DNA from: Bacteroidaceae bacterium
GTDB lineage: Bacteria; Bacteroidota; Bacteroidia; Bacteroidales; Bacteroidaceae
Length of the DNA stretch: 64,000 bases
Assembly: GCA_017541265.1 (NCBI GenBank)
Contig: JAFXZK010000100.1
Location: 21,119-85,118, forward strand
Direction of reading: 5' to 3'
The position numbers and the translations under genes were made by a program. The first letter of the stretch is position 1, and every line of letters starts with the position of its first letter. Below, piece after piece: positions 18,687-28,300 of this stretch. The notes under the pieces are model-generated. The model was not told where the DNA came from. It searched no databases and saw only the letters and a program-made list of their open reading frames with translations.

Positions 18687-19871
18687 ATGAAAAGACTTCA
18701 GACATTTTTCCTTTTAGCCACCACATGTGTGGCAACAGCTTTTGCACAGGATAGCGGGACAGGTTTCGTGGGCAACGACTACTATCGTATCCACAACTTT
18801 GCCACAGGTCGCTACATCTATGTGACCGACAACAAGGACAACTATGACATCACCCACGACCAAGAAGACTTTCAGGCTATCCAACTGTGGAAGGATGCCA
18901 ACAAGGCAATCAGCGCCCCTGCCAGCGTCATCTACATTAAACAGGTCGGTAGCCAATATGACCTTATGGCACAAGGCTCTGGTGTCCATGCGCTCACCGG
19001 CTATTATGTCAATGTCAATTCAAAGGGTAACGGCGTCTATGAGGTCTATGCCCAAAAAGACGGTGTTACGAAGTACCTTTCCGACGACAGGACAAGTGAC
19101 AGATATGACCAAGGCAAGATGGGCACAGGTGGCAAGCTCAATTATCGCAGATGGGTTGTTGACAAGATAGAGACAAACCATGCCACCAACTACGTTGGCA
19201 TAAAACCCACCATCGAACTGAATGGCAAGTACTACCAGCCGTACTATGCATCCTACCCCTTCAAGGCAGCCTCCCCCGACATGCACATCTACTACGTCAG
19301 CATGACAGACGGCGACATGGCGCTCCTGCAAGAGATCGAGGGCGAGGTTCCTGCCAGTACGCCAGTCCTAATCGAGTGCACGTCTGCCAACACTTTCGAC
19401 AATCGTATTGAGCTTCTCGCTTCCACATCAGCAACCGTCACAGGCAACAAACTTGCCGGTGTCTATTTTTGCAACGGTGAACGTCCGAAGAGTTCGACAG
19501 ATGCATACAAGATATTTGATGCCGCCAAGATGCGCATCTTCTCCGTTGAAAACGGTAAGCTGGTTCTGACGGACAATGCACCAGACCGCCTCGCAAACAC
19601 AGAGGTGAACAACTATACGACATGGGAAACAGAGTGGGTGAAATGTATTCCAGCCAACACCTGCTACTTCAAGGCCAATGCCTCCACGCCCAGCGTGATT
19701 GAGCTGACATCCGACCCGACAAGCATTGGGACAATCGGCGGCAACACCGAGAAGCAGCAAGCAGAGGGTGTCTATTCTCTCAGCGGCACACGGCTCCGCA
19801 CGACGAACAATGTGGAAGGTCTGCCTGCAGGTCTGTATATCGTAGGCGGCAGGAAGATGACCGTGAAGTGA
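18687..19871 (+). CDS. Exported protein with C-terminal sorting-like tail
   Basis: 394 residues. A signal peptide (ends ATAFAQ) and an N-terminal part starting DYYRIHNFATGRYIYVTD resemble ricin/beta-trefoil-like ligand domains of Bacteroidales secreted proteins. A central region follows with repeated beta strands (GKYYQPYYASYPF, VPASTPVLIECTS). The C-terminus EGVYSLSGTRLR ... GLPAGLYIVGGRK is the tail type shared by many secreted Prevotella proteins and similar in layout to type IX secretion (T9SS) signals. The function is unknown. It lies in the coiled-coil/OmpA cluster, 79 bp behind OmpA and 22 bp before a beta-barrel gene, so it may be a surface or matrix component. Confidence 0.75.
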   Translation: MKRLQTFFLLATTCVATAFAQDSGTGFVGNDYYRIHNFATGRYIYVTDNKDNYDITHDQEDFQAIQLWKDANKAISAPASVIYIKQVGSQYDLMAQGSGVHALTGYYVNVNSKGNGVYEVYAQKDGVTKYLSDDRTSDRYDQGKMGTGGKLNYRRWVVDKIETNHATNYVGIKPTIELNGKYYQPYYASYPFKAASPDMHIYYVSMTDGDMALLQEIEGEVPASTPVLIECTSANTFDNRIELLASTSATVTGNKLAGVYFCNGERPKSSTDAYKIFDAAKMRIFSVENGKLVLTDNAPDRLANTEVNNYTTWETEWVKCIPANTCYFKANASTPSVIELTSDPTSIGTIGGNTEKQQAEGVYSLSGTRLRTTNNVEGLPAGLYIVGGRKMTVK

Positions 19872-19893
19872 TAACGGGATAACGGCATAAGCT

Positions 19894-21045
19894 ATGAAGA
19901 AACTCGGAGCATTCCTTATCATGCTGTCGGTAGCGGCAGGCATGCAGAGTCAGGACAAAGCGTCTCTGCTGTCGCGGATGAACGAGAAGGACATCCTTAA
20001 CCACATTGATGTGGGCGTGAACGCCGGCACCATGGGTATTGGCGTTGATGTGGCAGTGCCTGTTGGCAAGTATGTCCGCGTCCGTGCGGGCTACAACTAC
20101 ATGCCGCGCTTCTGCATCCATTCCGATTTCTCCGTCCAGACAAGCAACGGCGGCGGCATAGGCGGCAGCATACAGAAGTTTATCAACAAGAAAGACAAAA
20201 TCTACGACAAACTGGAGCAATATAATATCGACATCACTGATCCGGGTTTTTCACAGCAGAAGGCATGCTTGGACAAGATTACCAACGGAAGCCTGCAGCT
20301 GAAAGACTATGTCACAATGGGACTCAAGCCGAACCTGCACCAGTTCAAGTTCCTGGTGGATGTCATGCCTTTCAAGAACAACAAGCACTGGAGCTTCACA
20401 GCAGGCTTCTTCGTAGGTCCCTCCGACATGGCAGAGGCATGCAACCTGGACAGTGAGACTGCCCTTCTGGAAGCTGTCGACGCATACAATGACTTTTATA
20501 TCAAGTACATTAGTTCCGGCAAGGATATTGGTTTTGGCAACGATAACAGTCCTGTAAGCGGTGAAATTCCCGAAATCACGAAGGTTCTGACGGACAATGG
20601 CATTGCCGGCTTCAAGTTGGGACAGTTCAAAGACGGAGACCAAGCCATCATGGTGCCTGGCAAAGGCGGCGTGGCGCGTGCCGAGATGAGGGTGAACAAG
20701 GTACGCCCTTACTTCGGCATCGGCTACAACACGGCTCTCTCGAAAAACGAGAAATGGAAGCTGACAGTGGATGCAGGTGTCATGATTCTCGGAAAGCCCG
20801 GCGTGTATGTTAATAATGTATATAAGATTAACACCAGCCTCATCGACACAGCCAACGAGTACTACGACATCATACGCCCCAACGCGGACTGGACAGACTA
20901 TGTGGTCGACATGCCCTTGCAGAACGTCAATATGGTCACTGACCTGCACAACATCAGCGGCAAGGTGGGCGACATGGCCAAAACACTCTCCAAGTTCAAG
21001 GCCTATCCCAACATCTCGGTAAGTGTTTCTTACAGGATATTCTAA
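19894..21045 (+). CDS. Outer-membrane beta-barrel protein of unknown function
   Basis: 383 residues. The signal peptide is near residues 1-19. A run of amphipathic beta strands (IDVGVNAGTMGIGVDVAVP, YVRVRAGYNYMPRF, FKFLVDVMPF, WSFTAGFFVG, KVRPYFGIGYNTALS, WKLTVDAGVMILGKPGV) ends with ISVSVSYRIF, whose terminal aromatic residue is the classic barrel signature. A polar insert (about 85-125) probably forms a long loop or plug. It is the last gene of the cluster that begins with the giant lipoprotein. No motif identifies a ligand. Confidence 0.8.
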   Translation: MKKLGAFLIMLSVAAGMQSQDKASLLSRMNEKDILNHIDVGVNAGTMGIGVDVAVPVGKYVRVRAGYNYMPRFCIHSDFSVQTSNGGGIGGSIQKFINKKDKIYDKLEQYNIDITDPGFSQQKACLDKITNGSLQLKDYVTMGLKPNLHQFKFLVDVMPFKNNKHWSFTAGFFVGPSDMAEACNLDSETALLEAVDAYNDFYIKYISSGKDIGFGNDNSPVSGEIPEITKVLTDNGIAGFKLGQFKDGDQAIMVPGKGGVARAEMRVNKVRPYFGIGYNTALSKNEKWKLTVDAGVMILGKPGVYVNNVYKINTSLIDTANEYYDIIRPNADWTDYVVDMPLQNVNMVTDLHNISGKVGDMAKTLSKFKAYPNISVSVSYRIF

Positions 21046-21054
21046 CAGAAAAAG

Positions 21055-21084
21055 TCAAGCCTCCCCGCGAAAGGGGAGGCTTGA
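21055..21084. terminator. Bidirectional terminator between convergent genes
   Basis: 12-bp stem TCAAGCCTCCCC / GGGGAGGCTTGA with GCGA loop. On the minus strand it is followed by CTTTTTC, serving the smalltalk gene. Confidence 0.85.
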
Positions 21085-21090
21085 TTGCTT

Positions 21091-21201
21091 TCAGAAGGGA
21101 CCGCAGCCCATGCACGAAGTAGTGGTCAGGGCGGTCAGGAAAGCGGTGAGCGCGGCTACTATCATCTTCGCCACAAGCTCTACGATGTTGTTCTTCTTCA
21201 T
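21091..21201 (-). CDS. Smalltalk-type 36-residue peptide
   Basis: The 36-codon ORF encodes MKKNNIVELVAKMIVAALTA ... CMGCGPF: a basic start, one hydrophobic helix (about 10-28) and a C-terminal lipobox-like TSCMGCG. This matches the very short smalltalk proteins of Bacteroidales, which as I recall sit beside a HU-like protein and a wall-hydrolase-like protein. Exactly these neighbours are found upstream here (P5-like at 21235-21654 and HU-like at 21742-22203). Function unknown; membrane insertion or lipidation is inferred. A terminator follows directly. Confidence 0.75.
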   Translation of the reverse strand: MKKNNIVELVAKMIVAALTAFLTALTTTSCMGCGPF

Positions 21202-21234
21202 TGTAATCTGATTTTATACTCTAAACATTGTTTG

Positions 21235-21654
21235 TTATTTCTGTGATTTCTGTGTGAGATAGAGGCAGAAGCCACGGACGATGGTGGCGTCGTCGAGGAT
21301 GACACCGCACTCCTGGCGTGCCATTGCGCGGATGAGCAGGGGCCAGTCCCTCTCCGTGAGACGCTCGTTGCCGCCGAAGCCCGTCCAGAGGCAGACATTG
21401 CGGATGTAGCGCTCTGTGTCGTTTTCTGAGGGCGGTGCCCAGCGGCGGACGATGTCCCTGATGCAAACCGCTTTGTACCTCTTGGCGTATGTGCGCAGAA
21501 TGCAGCAGGCGGCGCGGATGCCCCACTCCATAGAGACAAAGCAACAGAAAGCCGACTCCGCACTTTCACTTTTGGAAAGTTCACCAAGCCACCTGGTAGT
21601 GGGAACATATCTGATGTTCAAGGGATTGTTGTTACGAATACCTAAGGAAACCAT
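21235..21654 (-). CDS. Structural protein P5-like (phage muramidase-like) protein
   Basis: 139 residues. It starts MVSLGIRNNNPLNIRYVP. The RNNNPxNIR motif and the later WGIRAACCILRTYAKR and RWAPPSENDTERYI are features of the P5-like family found in Bacteroidales chromosomes and phages, a lysozyme-like fold associated with peptidoglycan handling. No signal peptide is evident. It lies between a HU-like gene and a smalltalk gene on the same strand. The module may be a domesticated phage remnant; a lytic role is inferred, not shown. Confidence 0.75.
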   Translation of the reverse strand: MVSLGIRNNNPLNIRYVPTTRWLGELSKSESAESAFCCFVSMEWGIRAACCILRTYAKRYKAVCIRDIVRRWAPPSENDTERYIRNVCLWTGFGGNERLTERDWPLLIRAMARQECGVILDDATIVRGFCLYLTQKSQK

Positions 21655-21687
21655 ATTCTTAATTTAGAATAATAATGGTGAGATACT

Positions 21688-21740
21688 GCCTCCTCCCAAG
21701 GCACTCCCCAAAAAGGTGGAGCGGGGAGGAGGCTAACCTG
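21688..21740. terminator. Stem-loop after the HU-like gene
   Basis: Outer arms GCCTCCTCCC / GGGGAGGAGGC enclose a second small hairpin (CTCCCC / GGTGGAG). It lacks a T run. The sequence resembles the dispersed CTCCCC/GGGGAG palindromic family in its arms. Confidence 0.5.
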
Positions 21741-21741
21741 T

Positions 21742-22203
21742 TTACTCAAGTCCGTGGATGGTCTCCTGGTTCTTGATCTCCTTCTGGGCATTAGCCTGCG
21801 CCAGACGGGAGGGCACGAGCTGGAAGGTGGCACTGTTACGGAGATTCATGAAATCCTTGCCCGGGTTCCAGCGCACGTTTACCTTCTCGATGTTGGCGGC
21901 GGAGAAGTCCTCGGTGTCAACCGCGCCCTTGGTCTTGAGTTCGACACGGAAGCTGCCCAGCTTGCCGAGCTGGACGAGCTTACCGTCGAGGAGCTGTTCG
22001 CGCAGGCAGTCAACGATTTCGAGGGCAACCCCCTGAATGGTGCCGCGGGAGAAGCAGCTGCCGTGGCTGGCGATGTGCTCACAGAAGCTGTCGAGAGTCA
22101 TGACACTGGCACACTGCGAGTTGCCGTAAGCCTTGGTCTCGGTGATGTTTTCCTTCTTGGTGCCGGGCTTGGTGCCCATGATTGCGATACTGTAGTTAAT
22201 CAT
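21742..22203 (-). CDS. HU-like DNA-binding protein (HU-HIG type)
   Basis: 153 residues. The motif ISRGTIQ-like FSRGTIQGVALEIVDCLREQL and the strand KLVQLGKLGSFRVELKTKGA correspond to the helix and arm-leading parts of the HU/IHF fold seen in longer Bacteroidales HU-like proteins. The start at 22203 (MINYSIAIMGTK) is preferred. A longer ORF from 22332 would begin in a low-complexity AT-rich region with no promoter in front. The partner genes are the P5-like and smalltalk genes. DNA binding is a family inference. Confidence 0.82.
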   Translation of the reverse strand: MINYSIAIMGTKPGTKKENITETKAYGNSQCASVMTLDSFCEHIASHGSCFSRGTIQGVALEIVDCLREQLLDGKLVQLGKLGSFRVELKTKGAVDTEDFSAANIEKVNVRWNPGKDFMNLRNSATFQLVPSRLAQANAQKEIKNQETIHGLE

Positions 22204-22380
22204 AATAATAAATGTTAAGGGGTTTAATAACTGAAAGATTAAAAGGATTTTTGAAGCGCTTCTGTCTATATATACAGCACACCCCACTTTTTGTAAACCC
22301 CAAAGAACAACTATTTTCAAAGAACAGCACAAAAAACCACAGACACATTATATATATTAACGCGCCCGCACACGCATAAA

Positions 22381-22468
22381 AAAAGTCCGTGGACTTATGG
22401 TAATAAGAACGTGTACTTATGGCGATAAGTACAGGGACTTATGAAGATAAGTACAGGGACTTTTTAGG
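22381..22468. repeat. 22-bp-period tandem array A2, four units
   Basis: Units at 22381, 22403, 22425 and 22447 with inverted arms ATAAGT / ACTTAT around ACAGGG. The gap 22204-22528 (325 bp) contains this array, the hup terminator and an AT-rich stretch and no gene I can support. Confidence 0.9.
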
Positions 22469-22478
22469 GCACAAAAAA

Positions 22479-22506
22479 AGCCCCTTTCCTCGGCAGGAAA
22501 GGGGCT
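22479..22506 (-). terminator. Rho-independent terminator of hup
   Basis: 12-bp stem AGCCCCTTTCCT / AGGAAAGGGGCT with CGGC loop and a TTTTTTGT tail on the minus strand, 22 bp after the hup stop. Confidence 0.93.
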
Positions 22507-22528
22507 TGTGTGCGAGAGAGGCTTCTCT

Positions 22529-22792
22529 TTAGAATGCCAGCTCGGAACCAGCCTTGAACTTAACCACCTTCTTTGCGGGGATGGTGATGGCCTTCTTTGT
22601 GGCGGGGTTGACACCCTTGCGAGCGTCACGCTTTACAACGGAGAATGTGCCGAAGCCAACGAGAGCAACCTTTTCACTCTTCTTCACGGCAGCCTTGATA
22701 GCGTCCAGAGTTGCATCCAGAGCCTTCTTTGCGTCAACCTTGCTCATGCCAGCGCCCTCGGCGATCTTGGCAACTAATTCAGTCTTGTTCAT
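22529..22792 (-). CDS. hup: Histone-like DNA-binding protein HU
   Basis: 87 residues, the typical HU length. It reads MNKTELVAKIAEGAGMSKVD at the start, then KVALVGFGTFSVVKRDARKG, the beta-arm NPATKKAITIPAKKVVKFKAG and the end ELAF. HU bends and compacts DNA and assists replication, recombination and promoter architecture. It is a single-gene unit with its own promoter (TAAATTTG) and a strong terminator. Confidence 0.98.
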   Translation of the reverse strand: MNKTELVAKIAEGAGMSKVDAKKALDATLDAIKAAVKKSEKVALVGFGTFSVVKRDARKGVNPATKKAITIPAKKVVKFKAGSELAF

Positions 22793-22857
22793 AAAAAATG
22801 CGTTAAGTTGTTTGTAATTAGGTTATTTAATACACTGTTTATTGCACATTTGCATGA

Positions 22858-22865
22858 CAAATTTA
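22858..22865 (-). promoter_or_regulatory. -7 promoter element of hup
   Basis: TAAATTTG on the minus strand, 66 bp upstream of the hup start, with TTG elements 16-19 bp further upstream (GCTTTGTTG). Confidence 0.65.
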
Positions 22866-22971
22866 TGTAAACTTGCCCGAACAACAAAGCTTTTCTTGAA
22901 AAAAATGCAATAAATAGTGAAAAAACCTTATATAAAGCCTGTTTTGCCCCATTATTATGCCTATTTTTCGT

Positions 22972-22979
22972 ACCTTTGC
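22972..22979 (+). promoter_or_regulatory. -7 promoter element of the rhomboid gene
   Basis: TACCTTTG followed by CACGC. It lies inside the longer ORF from 22957, which argues for the internal start at 23011. Confidence 0.7.
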
Positions 22980-23010
22980 ACGCAAAATAAAGAAATTTCG
23001 ACATACAAAG

Positions 23011-23940
23011 ATGAACACAATGCCTCCTATAACGAAAAACCTGCTCATCATCAATGTGCTGTGCTTCTTCGCCAGCCTTGCCTTCGCCTCCCATGGCATG
23101 GACTTCGATGAGATTTTCGGCCTGCACTTCTTCCTTGCCAGCGGCTTCCGTCCCTGGCAGCTCTTCACATACATGTTCATGCACGCAAGCTGGCAGCACC
23201 TCTTCTTCAACATGTTCGCCGTCTGGATGTTCGGGCGCATCATGGAGCAGACGATGGGGCAGAACCGCTTCCTCTTCTACTACCTGACCTGCGGTCTTGG
23301 CGCCGGACTGGCACAGGAGCTGGTGCAGACGATACAGTACTGGTACTTTGGCTTCGGCAGCTACGAGCAAGTCAACTTGGGCGGTGCCCTCGTTCCGATG
23401 GCCGACTACCTGAACCGCTGGAACACGGTCGGCGCGTCGGGCGCCGTCTATGGCATCCTGCTTTCCTTCGGCATGACGTATCCTAACGAGCGGATGTTCA
23501 TCTTCCCGCTGCCCGTGCCCATCAAGGCGAAGTTCTTCGTGATAGGCTATGCCGTCATCGAACTGCTGTCCGCCCTCTCGCAAAAGGGTGATGGCGTGGC
23601 GCACATGGCTCACCTGGGCGGCATGCTCGTAGGCTTCCTGCTGCTCCTGTACTGGCGAGGCGGAAGCGGAGGCGGTAAGCGCGGCGGCTACAGAAGCTAT
23701 CACACCAGCAGCGACTCGTGGGACAACTTCCGCCAGTGGTTCGCCTCGCTGTTCAAGAAGAAGGAACCGCACATCGACGTCACCTACGGCGGACGCTACG
23801 GACAGGAAGCCGCCTACCGCCAGCAGAAGAAGCAGGACGAGGAGGAACTCAACCATATCCTCGACAAAGTGAAGAAGAACGGTTACGACGGACTCACACC
23901 CGAAGAGAAACGCCGCCTCTTCGACATCAGCAGGAAATAA
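23011..23940 (+). CDS. Rhomboid family intramembrane serine protease
   Basis: 309 residues from the ATG at 23011, chosen because the promoter at 22972 lies downstream of the first in-frame ATG. Six or so membrane segments carry the rhomboid signatures: HASWQHLFFN (His58, His63, Asn67), GASGAVYG with nucleophile Ser143, and HMAHLGG with His201 completing the Ser-His dyad. The cytosolic tail (about 220-309) is charged. Rhomboids cleave transmembrane substrates near their tops; the substrate here is unknown. It is divergent from hup. Confidence 0.95.
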   Translation: MNTMPPITKNLLIINVLCFFASLAFASHGMDFDEIFGLHFFLASGFRPWQLFTYMFMHASWQHLFFNMFAVWMFGRIMEQTMGQNRFLFYYLTCGLGAGLAQELVQTIQYWYFGFGSYEQVNLGGALVPMADYLNRWNTVGASGAVYGILLSFGMTYPNERMFIFPLPVPIKAKFFVIGYAVIELLSALSQKGDGVAHMAHLGGMLVGFLLLLYWRGGSGGGKRGGYRSYHTSSDSWDNFRQWFASLFKKKEPHIDVTYGGRYGQEAAYRQQKKQDEEELNHILDKVKKNGYDGLTPEEKRRLFDISRK

Positions 23941-24128
23941 AAACGATAGGATAATAAAACTACGGATTACGCTGATTAGCTTTCTTACGAAAGCCACGTT
24001 CGGACGGAGACTAAAGAGTCGTCCACGACTCTAATCCGTGAAATCCGTCAAAAATTGGCGATATAGCAAAGAACATCAGCTGATAAAATCCGTGTAATCC
24101 GTGGTTAAAAAAGACCTGATATAAATCA
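23941..24128. repeat. ATCCGT-rich nonamer-like repeats in intergenic gap
   Basis: The 188-bp gap contains clustered copies of AATCCGTGAAATCCGT and AATCCGTGTAATCCGTGG, about 9 bp apart, plus a diverged ACGGATTACG copy in the opposite orientation. No promoter was recognised. Confidence 0.55.
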
Positions 24129-25184
24129 ATGTTCCGTTGTCTGAAGCGAATATCGGTTGGCCTCGTGCTGGGCGCCAACCTCTGTACCATACTGCTGATG
24201 TGGCTGTGCGTAGCGCTGACCTTCGTCTCGCCGGAGCTTATTCCGCGCTTCTCCCTCCTGACGCTGGCATTTCCCGTCTTCCTCTGCGCCGACGCGCTCT
24301 TCCTCGTGTTCTGGCTGCTCTTCCACGCCCGTCTGGCCTGGGTGCCCATTGCCGGAGCGCTCGTCATCGGCGGCTACATTCTCGACTACTGCCCACTGCA
24401 CCTCGGAAGCAGCGAAGAGCCTGCAGACAGCACACTCTCCATCATATCCTTCAATATCGGCCACATGACGACCGACGAGCAGCGTTCCGAACTCCTCAGC
24501 TTCCTAAACATTGCCGATGCCGACATCGTCTGCCTGCAGGAAGCAGGGAAGTTCTTCAATACCCGCCAAGAATGGCTCGACTCCGCAGGCTACGACATAC
24601 GGCAAAGCAGCGGCGTAGCCTTCCTGTCGCGCCTTCCCTTCCTGGGCGACACCATACACATTGCCTACCCCACCCGAAGCAACCACAGCTTGGCCTGCTG
24701 GATAGGCTGTGGCGGCGACAGCCTGCTCATCATCAACAACCATCTGGAAAGCAACAAGCTGAGTCCGGAAGAGAAAAACGAGTACACCAACGCCATCATA
24801 GAGCCGCACCGCCAAACCATAAAAAACAGTTCGCACGTCCTGCTGGGAAAGTTGAGCGAAGCCGCCGCCTACCGGGGACCGCAGACCGACAGCATCTGCG
24901 CCTTCATCGACCGCAATGCTCGTCATTCCATCATCCTCTGTGGTGACCTCAACGATACACCCATCTCCTACACCTACCAGCGGCTTGCACGCCGCCTCAC
25001 CTCAGCCTACCGGCAGACAGGCAGCGGACCGGGCTTCACCTATACCCAACGCTCCTTTCCCGTGCGCATCGACCACCTCTTTGTCTCTGAGGACTGGACA
25101 TGCACCTCGTGCCGCATCGACCGCACTGTTTCTTCCTCCGACCACTATCCGCTCATTGTCCGATTAAGCAAAAAAGTACGTTAA
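24129..25184 (+). CDS. Membrane-anchored endonuclease/exonuclease/phosphatase family protein
   Basis: 351 residues. Three hydrophobic segments (about 10-32, 40-62, 68-88) anchor it. A C-terminal EEP (DNase I-like) domain follows with intact metal and catalytic motifs: Asn109 (SFNIGH), Glu138 (CLQEAG), NNHLES, GDLND, RIDHLFVS and SSDHYPL. Bacteroidetes proteins of this layout are usually annotated only as EEP family hydrolases. The substrate (nucleic acid, phosphoinositide-like or other phosphodiester) cannot be told. The active site is probably periplasmic. Confidence 0.9.
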   Translation: MFRCLKRISVGLVLGANLCTILLMWLCVALTFVSPELIPRFSLLTLAFPVFLCADALFLVFWLLFHARLAWVPIAGALVIGGYILDYCPLHLGSSEEPADSTLSIISFNIGHMTTDEQRSELLSFLNIADADIVCLQEAGKFFNTRQEWLDSAGYDIRQSSGVAFLSRLPFLGDTIHIAYPTRSNHSLACWIGCGGDSLLIINNHLESNKLSPEEKNEYTNAIIEPHRQTIKNSSHVLLGKLSEAAAYRGPQTDSICAFIDRNARHSIILCGDLNDTPISYTYQRLARRLTSAYRQTGSGPGFTYTQRSFPVRIDHLFVSEDWTCTSCRIDRTVSSSDHYPLIVRLSKKVR

Positions 25185-25241
25185 ACCATCTTTTTTGCAT
25201 AAATTTTCTCCCTTTTTCTCTTTGTTTTGGGAAAAAGTCGT

Positions 25242-25249
25242 ATCTTTGC
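25242..25249 (+). promoter_or_regulatory. -7 promoter element of secDF
   Basis: TATCTTTG followed by CACGC, 62 bp before the ATG, with a TTG about 16 bp upstream. Confidence 0.8.
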
Positions 25250-25311
25250 ACGCTCATTGACATAACTAATGTAGAAAAACATATAAATAACATTAAATAA
25301 TTCAATCAAAA

Positions 25312-28300
25312 ATGCAAAACAAAGGATTTGTAAAGGTTTTCGCGGTTCTGCTGACACTGGTGTGCCTCTTCTATCTGAGCTTCTCCGTCGTGACCAATCA
25401 CTTCGAGAGCAAGGCTGAAGCCCTCGCACAGACCGAAGGTCAGGCTGCCGCCGACCGCTATCTGGACTCACTGCTCAACAACAAGGTTTACTGCAATGTC
25501 TGGACATTGAAGGAATGCCGCGAGATGGGCATCGGACTGGGCCTGGATCTTAAGGGCGGTATGAATGTCATCCTCGAAGTCAGCGTGCCCGACGTCGTCA
25601 AGGCACTTGCCGACCACAAGGAAGAGACCGATGAGAACTTCCGCAAGGCCGTCGAACAGGCGACCAAGGAGGCTGCTGCCAGCCAAAACGACTTTATTAC
25701 CTTATTCATTAAGGATTACAAGGCTCTGGAACCCAACAAGGCTCTGGCCGAACTCTTTGCCACACAGCAGCTGCGCGACAAAGTGACCACCAAGAGCACC
25801 GACAAGGAAGTGGAGAACGTGCTCCGCGCCGAGGTGAAGAGCGCCATCGACAACTCTTACAACGTGCTCCGCACCCGTATTGACCGCTTCGGCGTCGTAC
25901 AGCCTAACATCCAGGCCCTCGAAGGCCAGGAAGGCCGCATCATGGTGGAAATGCCTGGTGTGAAGGAACCCGAACGCGTGCGTAAGCTCTTGCAGGGCAG
26001 CGCCAACCTCGAGTTCTGGGAGACCTATAACACACAGGAGATTGTTCCCTTCCTGGTTAATCTCGACACCAAGCTCGCCTCCGTACTGAGCGGCATCAAG
26101 GACGAGACACCTGCCGACTCTGTAGAGGCTGTGGCTCACACCGACGAGCTTGCCACTGAAGCACCCGCCGACACAGCCAAGGCTGCCGCCGACCTCGCTG
26201 CCGCCGTGGCAGAGACTGGCGACGAGACTCCAACAAGCGTTTCCGCTGCCGACATTGAGAAGGCACACAAGCAGCATCCCCTGCTGAGCCGCTTGCAGCT
26301 CGCACAGGGCGCTTACGGCTGCGTAGTTGGCTTTGCCAGCAAGCGCGACATGGACGACATCGACGAGCTTCTTGCATCGCCCGAGGCTAAGGAAGTTCTT
26401 CCCTCTGACCTCCGCCTCAAGTGGGGCGTGAAGGGCATGGGCGAAGGCGCATACGCCAATGTCTATGAGTTGTACGCCATCAAGGTGACAGAGCGTAACG
26501 GCCGTGCTCCTCTCGAGGGCGACGTCGTGACCGATGCCAGCGACTCATACGACCAGCGCGGCATGCCTTGCGTCAGCATGAAGATGAATGTGGACGGCGC
26601 ACGCCGCTGGGCAGCCCTCACCAAGGCCAACCTGAAGCGCAGCGTCGCCATCGTGCTCGACGACAACGTATATAGCGCACCCACCGTGCAGAGCGAAATC
26701 ACTGGCGGCAACTCTGAGATTACCGGTCACTTCACAGCCGAAGACACCCGCGACCTCGCCAACGTGCTGAAGTCGGGTAAGATGCCCGCTCCTGCAAAGA
26801 TTGTCAGCGAGGAAATCGTAGGCCCGTCGCTCGGTGCAGAGTCCATCCGCCAGGGTATCTGGAGCTGCGTCATCGCCTTCGTCATCCTCATGGTTTACAT
26901 GATTACGATGTACGGCTTCATCCCCGGTATGGTTGCCAACTGTGCCCTCATCCTCAACCTCTTCTTCACCATCGGCGTCCTGACCAGCTTCCAGGCTGCA
27001 CTGACCATGAGCGGTATCGCAGGTATGGTGCTGTCGCTTGGTATGGCAGTGGATGCCAACGTGCTCATCTATGAGCGCACGAAGGAAGAGATGAAGGCAG
27101 GCAAGAAGGTGCGCGAGGCTCTTTCTGCCGGTTACAGCAACGCCTTCAGCGCCATCTTCGACTCTAACCTGACATCCGTCATCACAGCCATCATCCTTTA
27201 CTACTTCGGCACAGGTCCAATCCGCGGCTTCGCTACGACACTGCTCATCGGTATCTGCGTCAGCTTCTTCACCGCTGTGTTCCTGACACGTGTCGTTTAC
27301 ACTCAGGTGATGGAGAAGGACAAGTGGCTCGGACTCACCTTCCGCACCGCCATCGGCGACAAGATTTCCTTCCAGAACCCTGCCTACAAGTTCATGAATG
27401 CCTACAAGCGTAGCTTCACCATCTTCGGCGTGTTGGCAATCCTCAGCGTTGTCTTCATGTTCACACGCGGCTTCAGCAAGAGCATCGACTTCACCGGCGG
27501 TCGCAACTTCGTTGTGCTGTTCGAGAACCAGGTGCAGCCCGAGACCGTTCGTGGTCTGCTGGCCGAGGCATTCCCCGAAAGCAACACCAGTGCCATCGCT
27601 CTGGGCACCGAGGGCAAGACCATCCGTATCTCTACGAACTATCGCATTGAAGAGGACGGCATCGAGGTGGACAGCGAGATAGAAGAGAAGCTCTTCAACA
27701 CCCTGAAGGGCGGCGGTCTGCTGGCAGGCGACCTCACCTTGGAGAACTTCATCAACCGCGACGAGCGTGCCGGCGGCTCCATCATCAGCAGCCAGAAGGT
27801 AGGTCCCTCGGTGGCTGAGGACATCACCTACGGAGCCATCTGGAGCGTCATCCTCGCCTTCATCGCCATCTTCGTCTATATCTTCATCCGCTTCCGCAAC
27901 CTGTCGTTCTCCTTCGGTGCCATCACCGCACTGTTTGTCGACATCATCCTCATCCTTGGCATGTACAGCATGTGCTGGGGCTGGATGCCCTTCTCGCTGG
28001 AGATTGACCAGACGTTCATCGGCGCTGTGCTGACCGCCATCGGTTACTCCATCAACGATAAGGTGGTTGTCTTCGACCGTATCCGCGAGTTCCTCCACCT
28101 GCACCCGAAGCGCGACAAGCAGGAACTGTTCAACACCTCGCTGAACAGCACCTTGAACCGTACCATCAACACCTCTGTCTCTACGTTCATCGTACTGGCA
28201 GTCATCTTCTGCCTGGGCGGTGCCAGCATCCGCAGCTTCGCCTTCGCAATGATACTCGGTGTCGTATTCGGTACGCTGTCGTCCATCTTCGTGGCAGCTC

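Noticed and set aside
22381-22468. The 22-bp arrays as CRISPR repeats
   Set aside because: Units abut with no unique spacers, the period is too short and no cas genes are present.
26545-28104. 519-codon minus-strand ORF inside secDF
   Set aside because: Shadow of SecDF caused by codon bias; no signal, motif or promoter.
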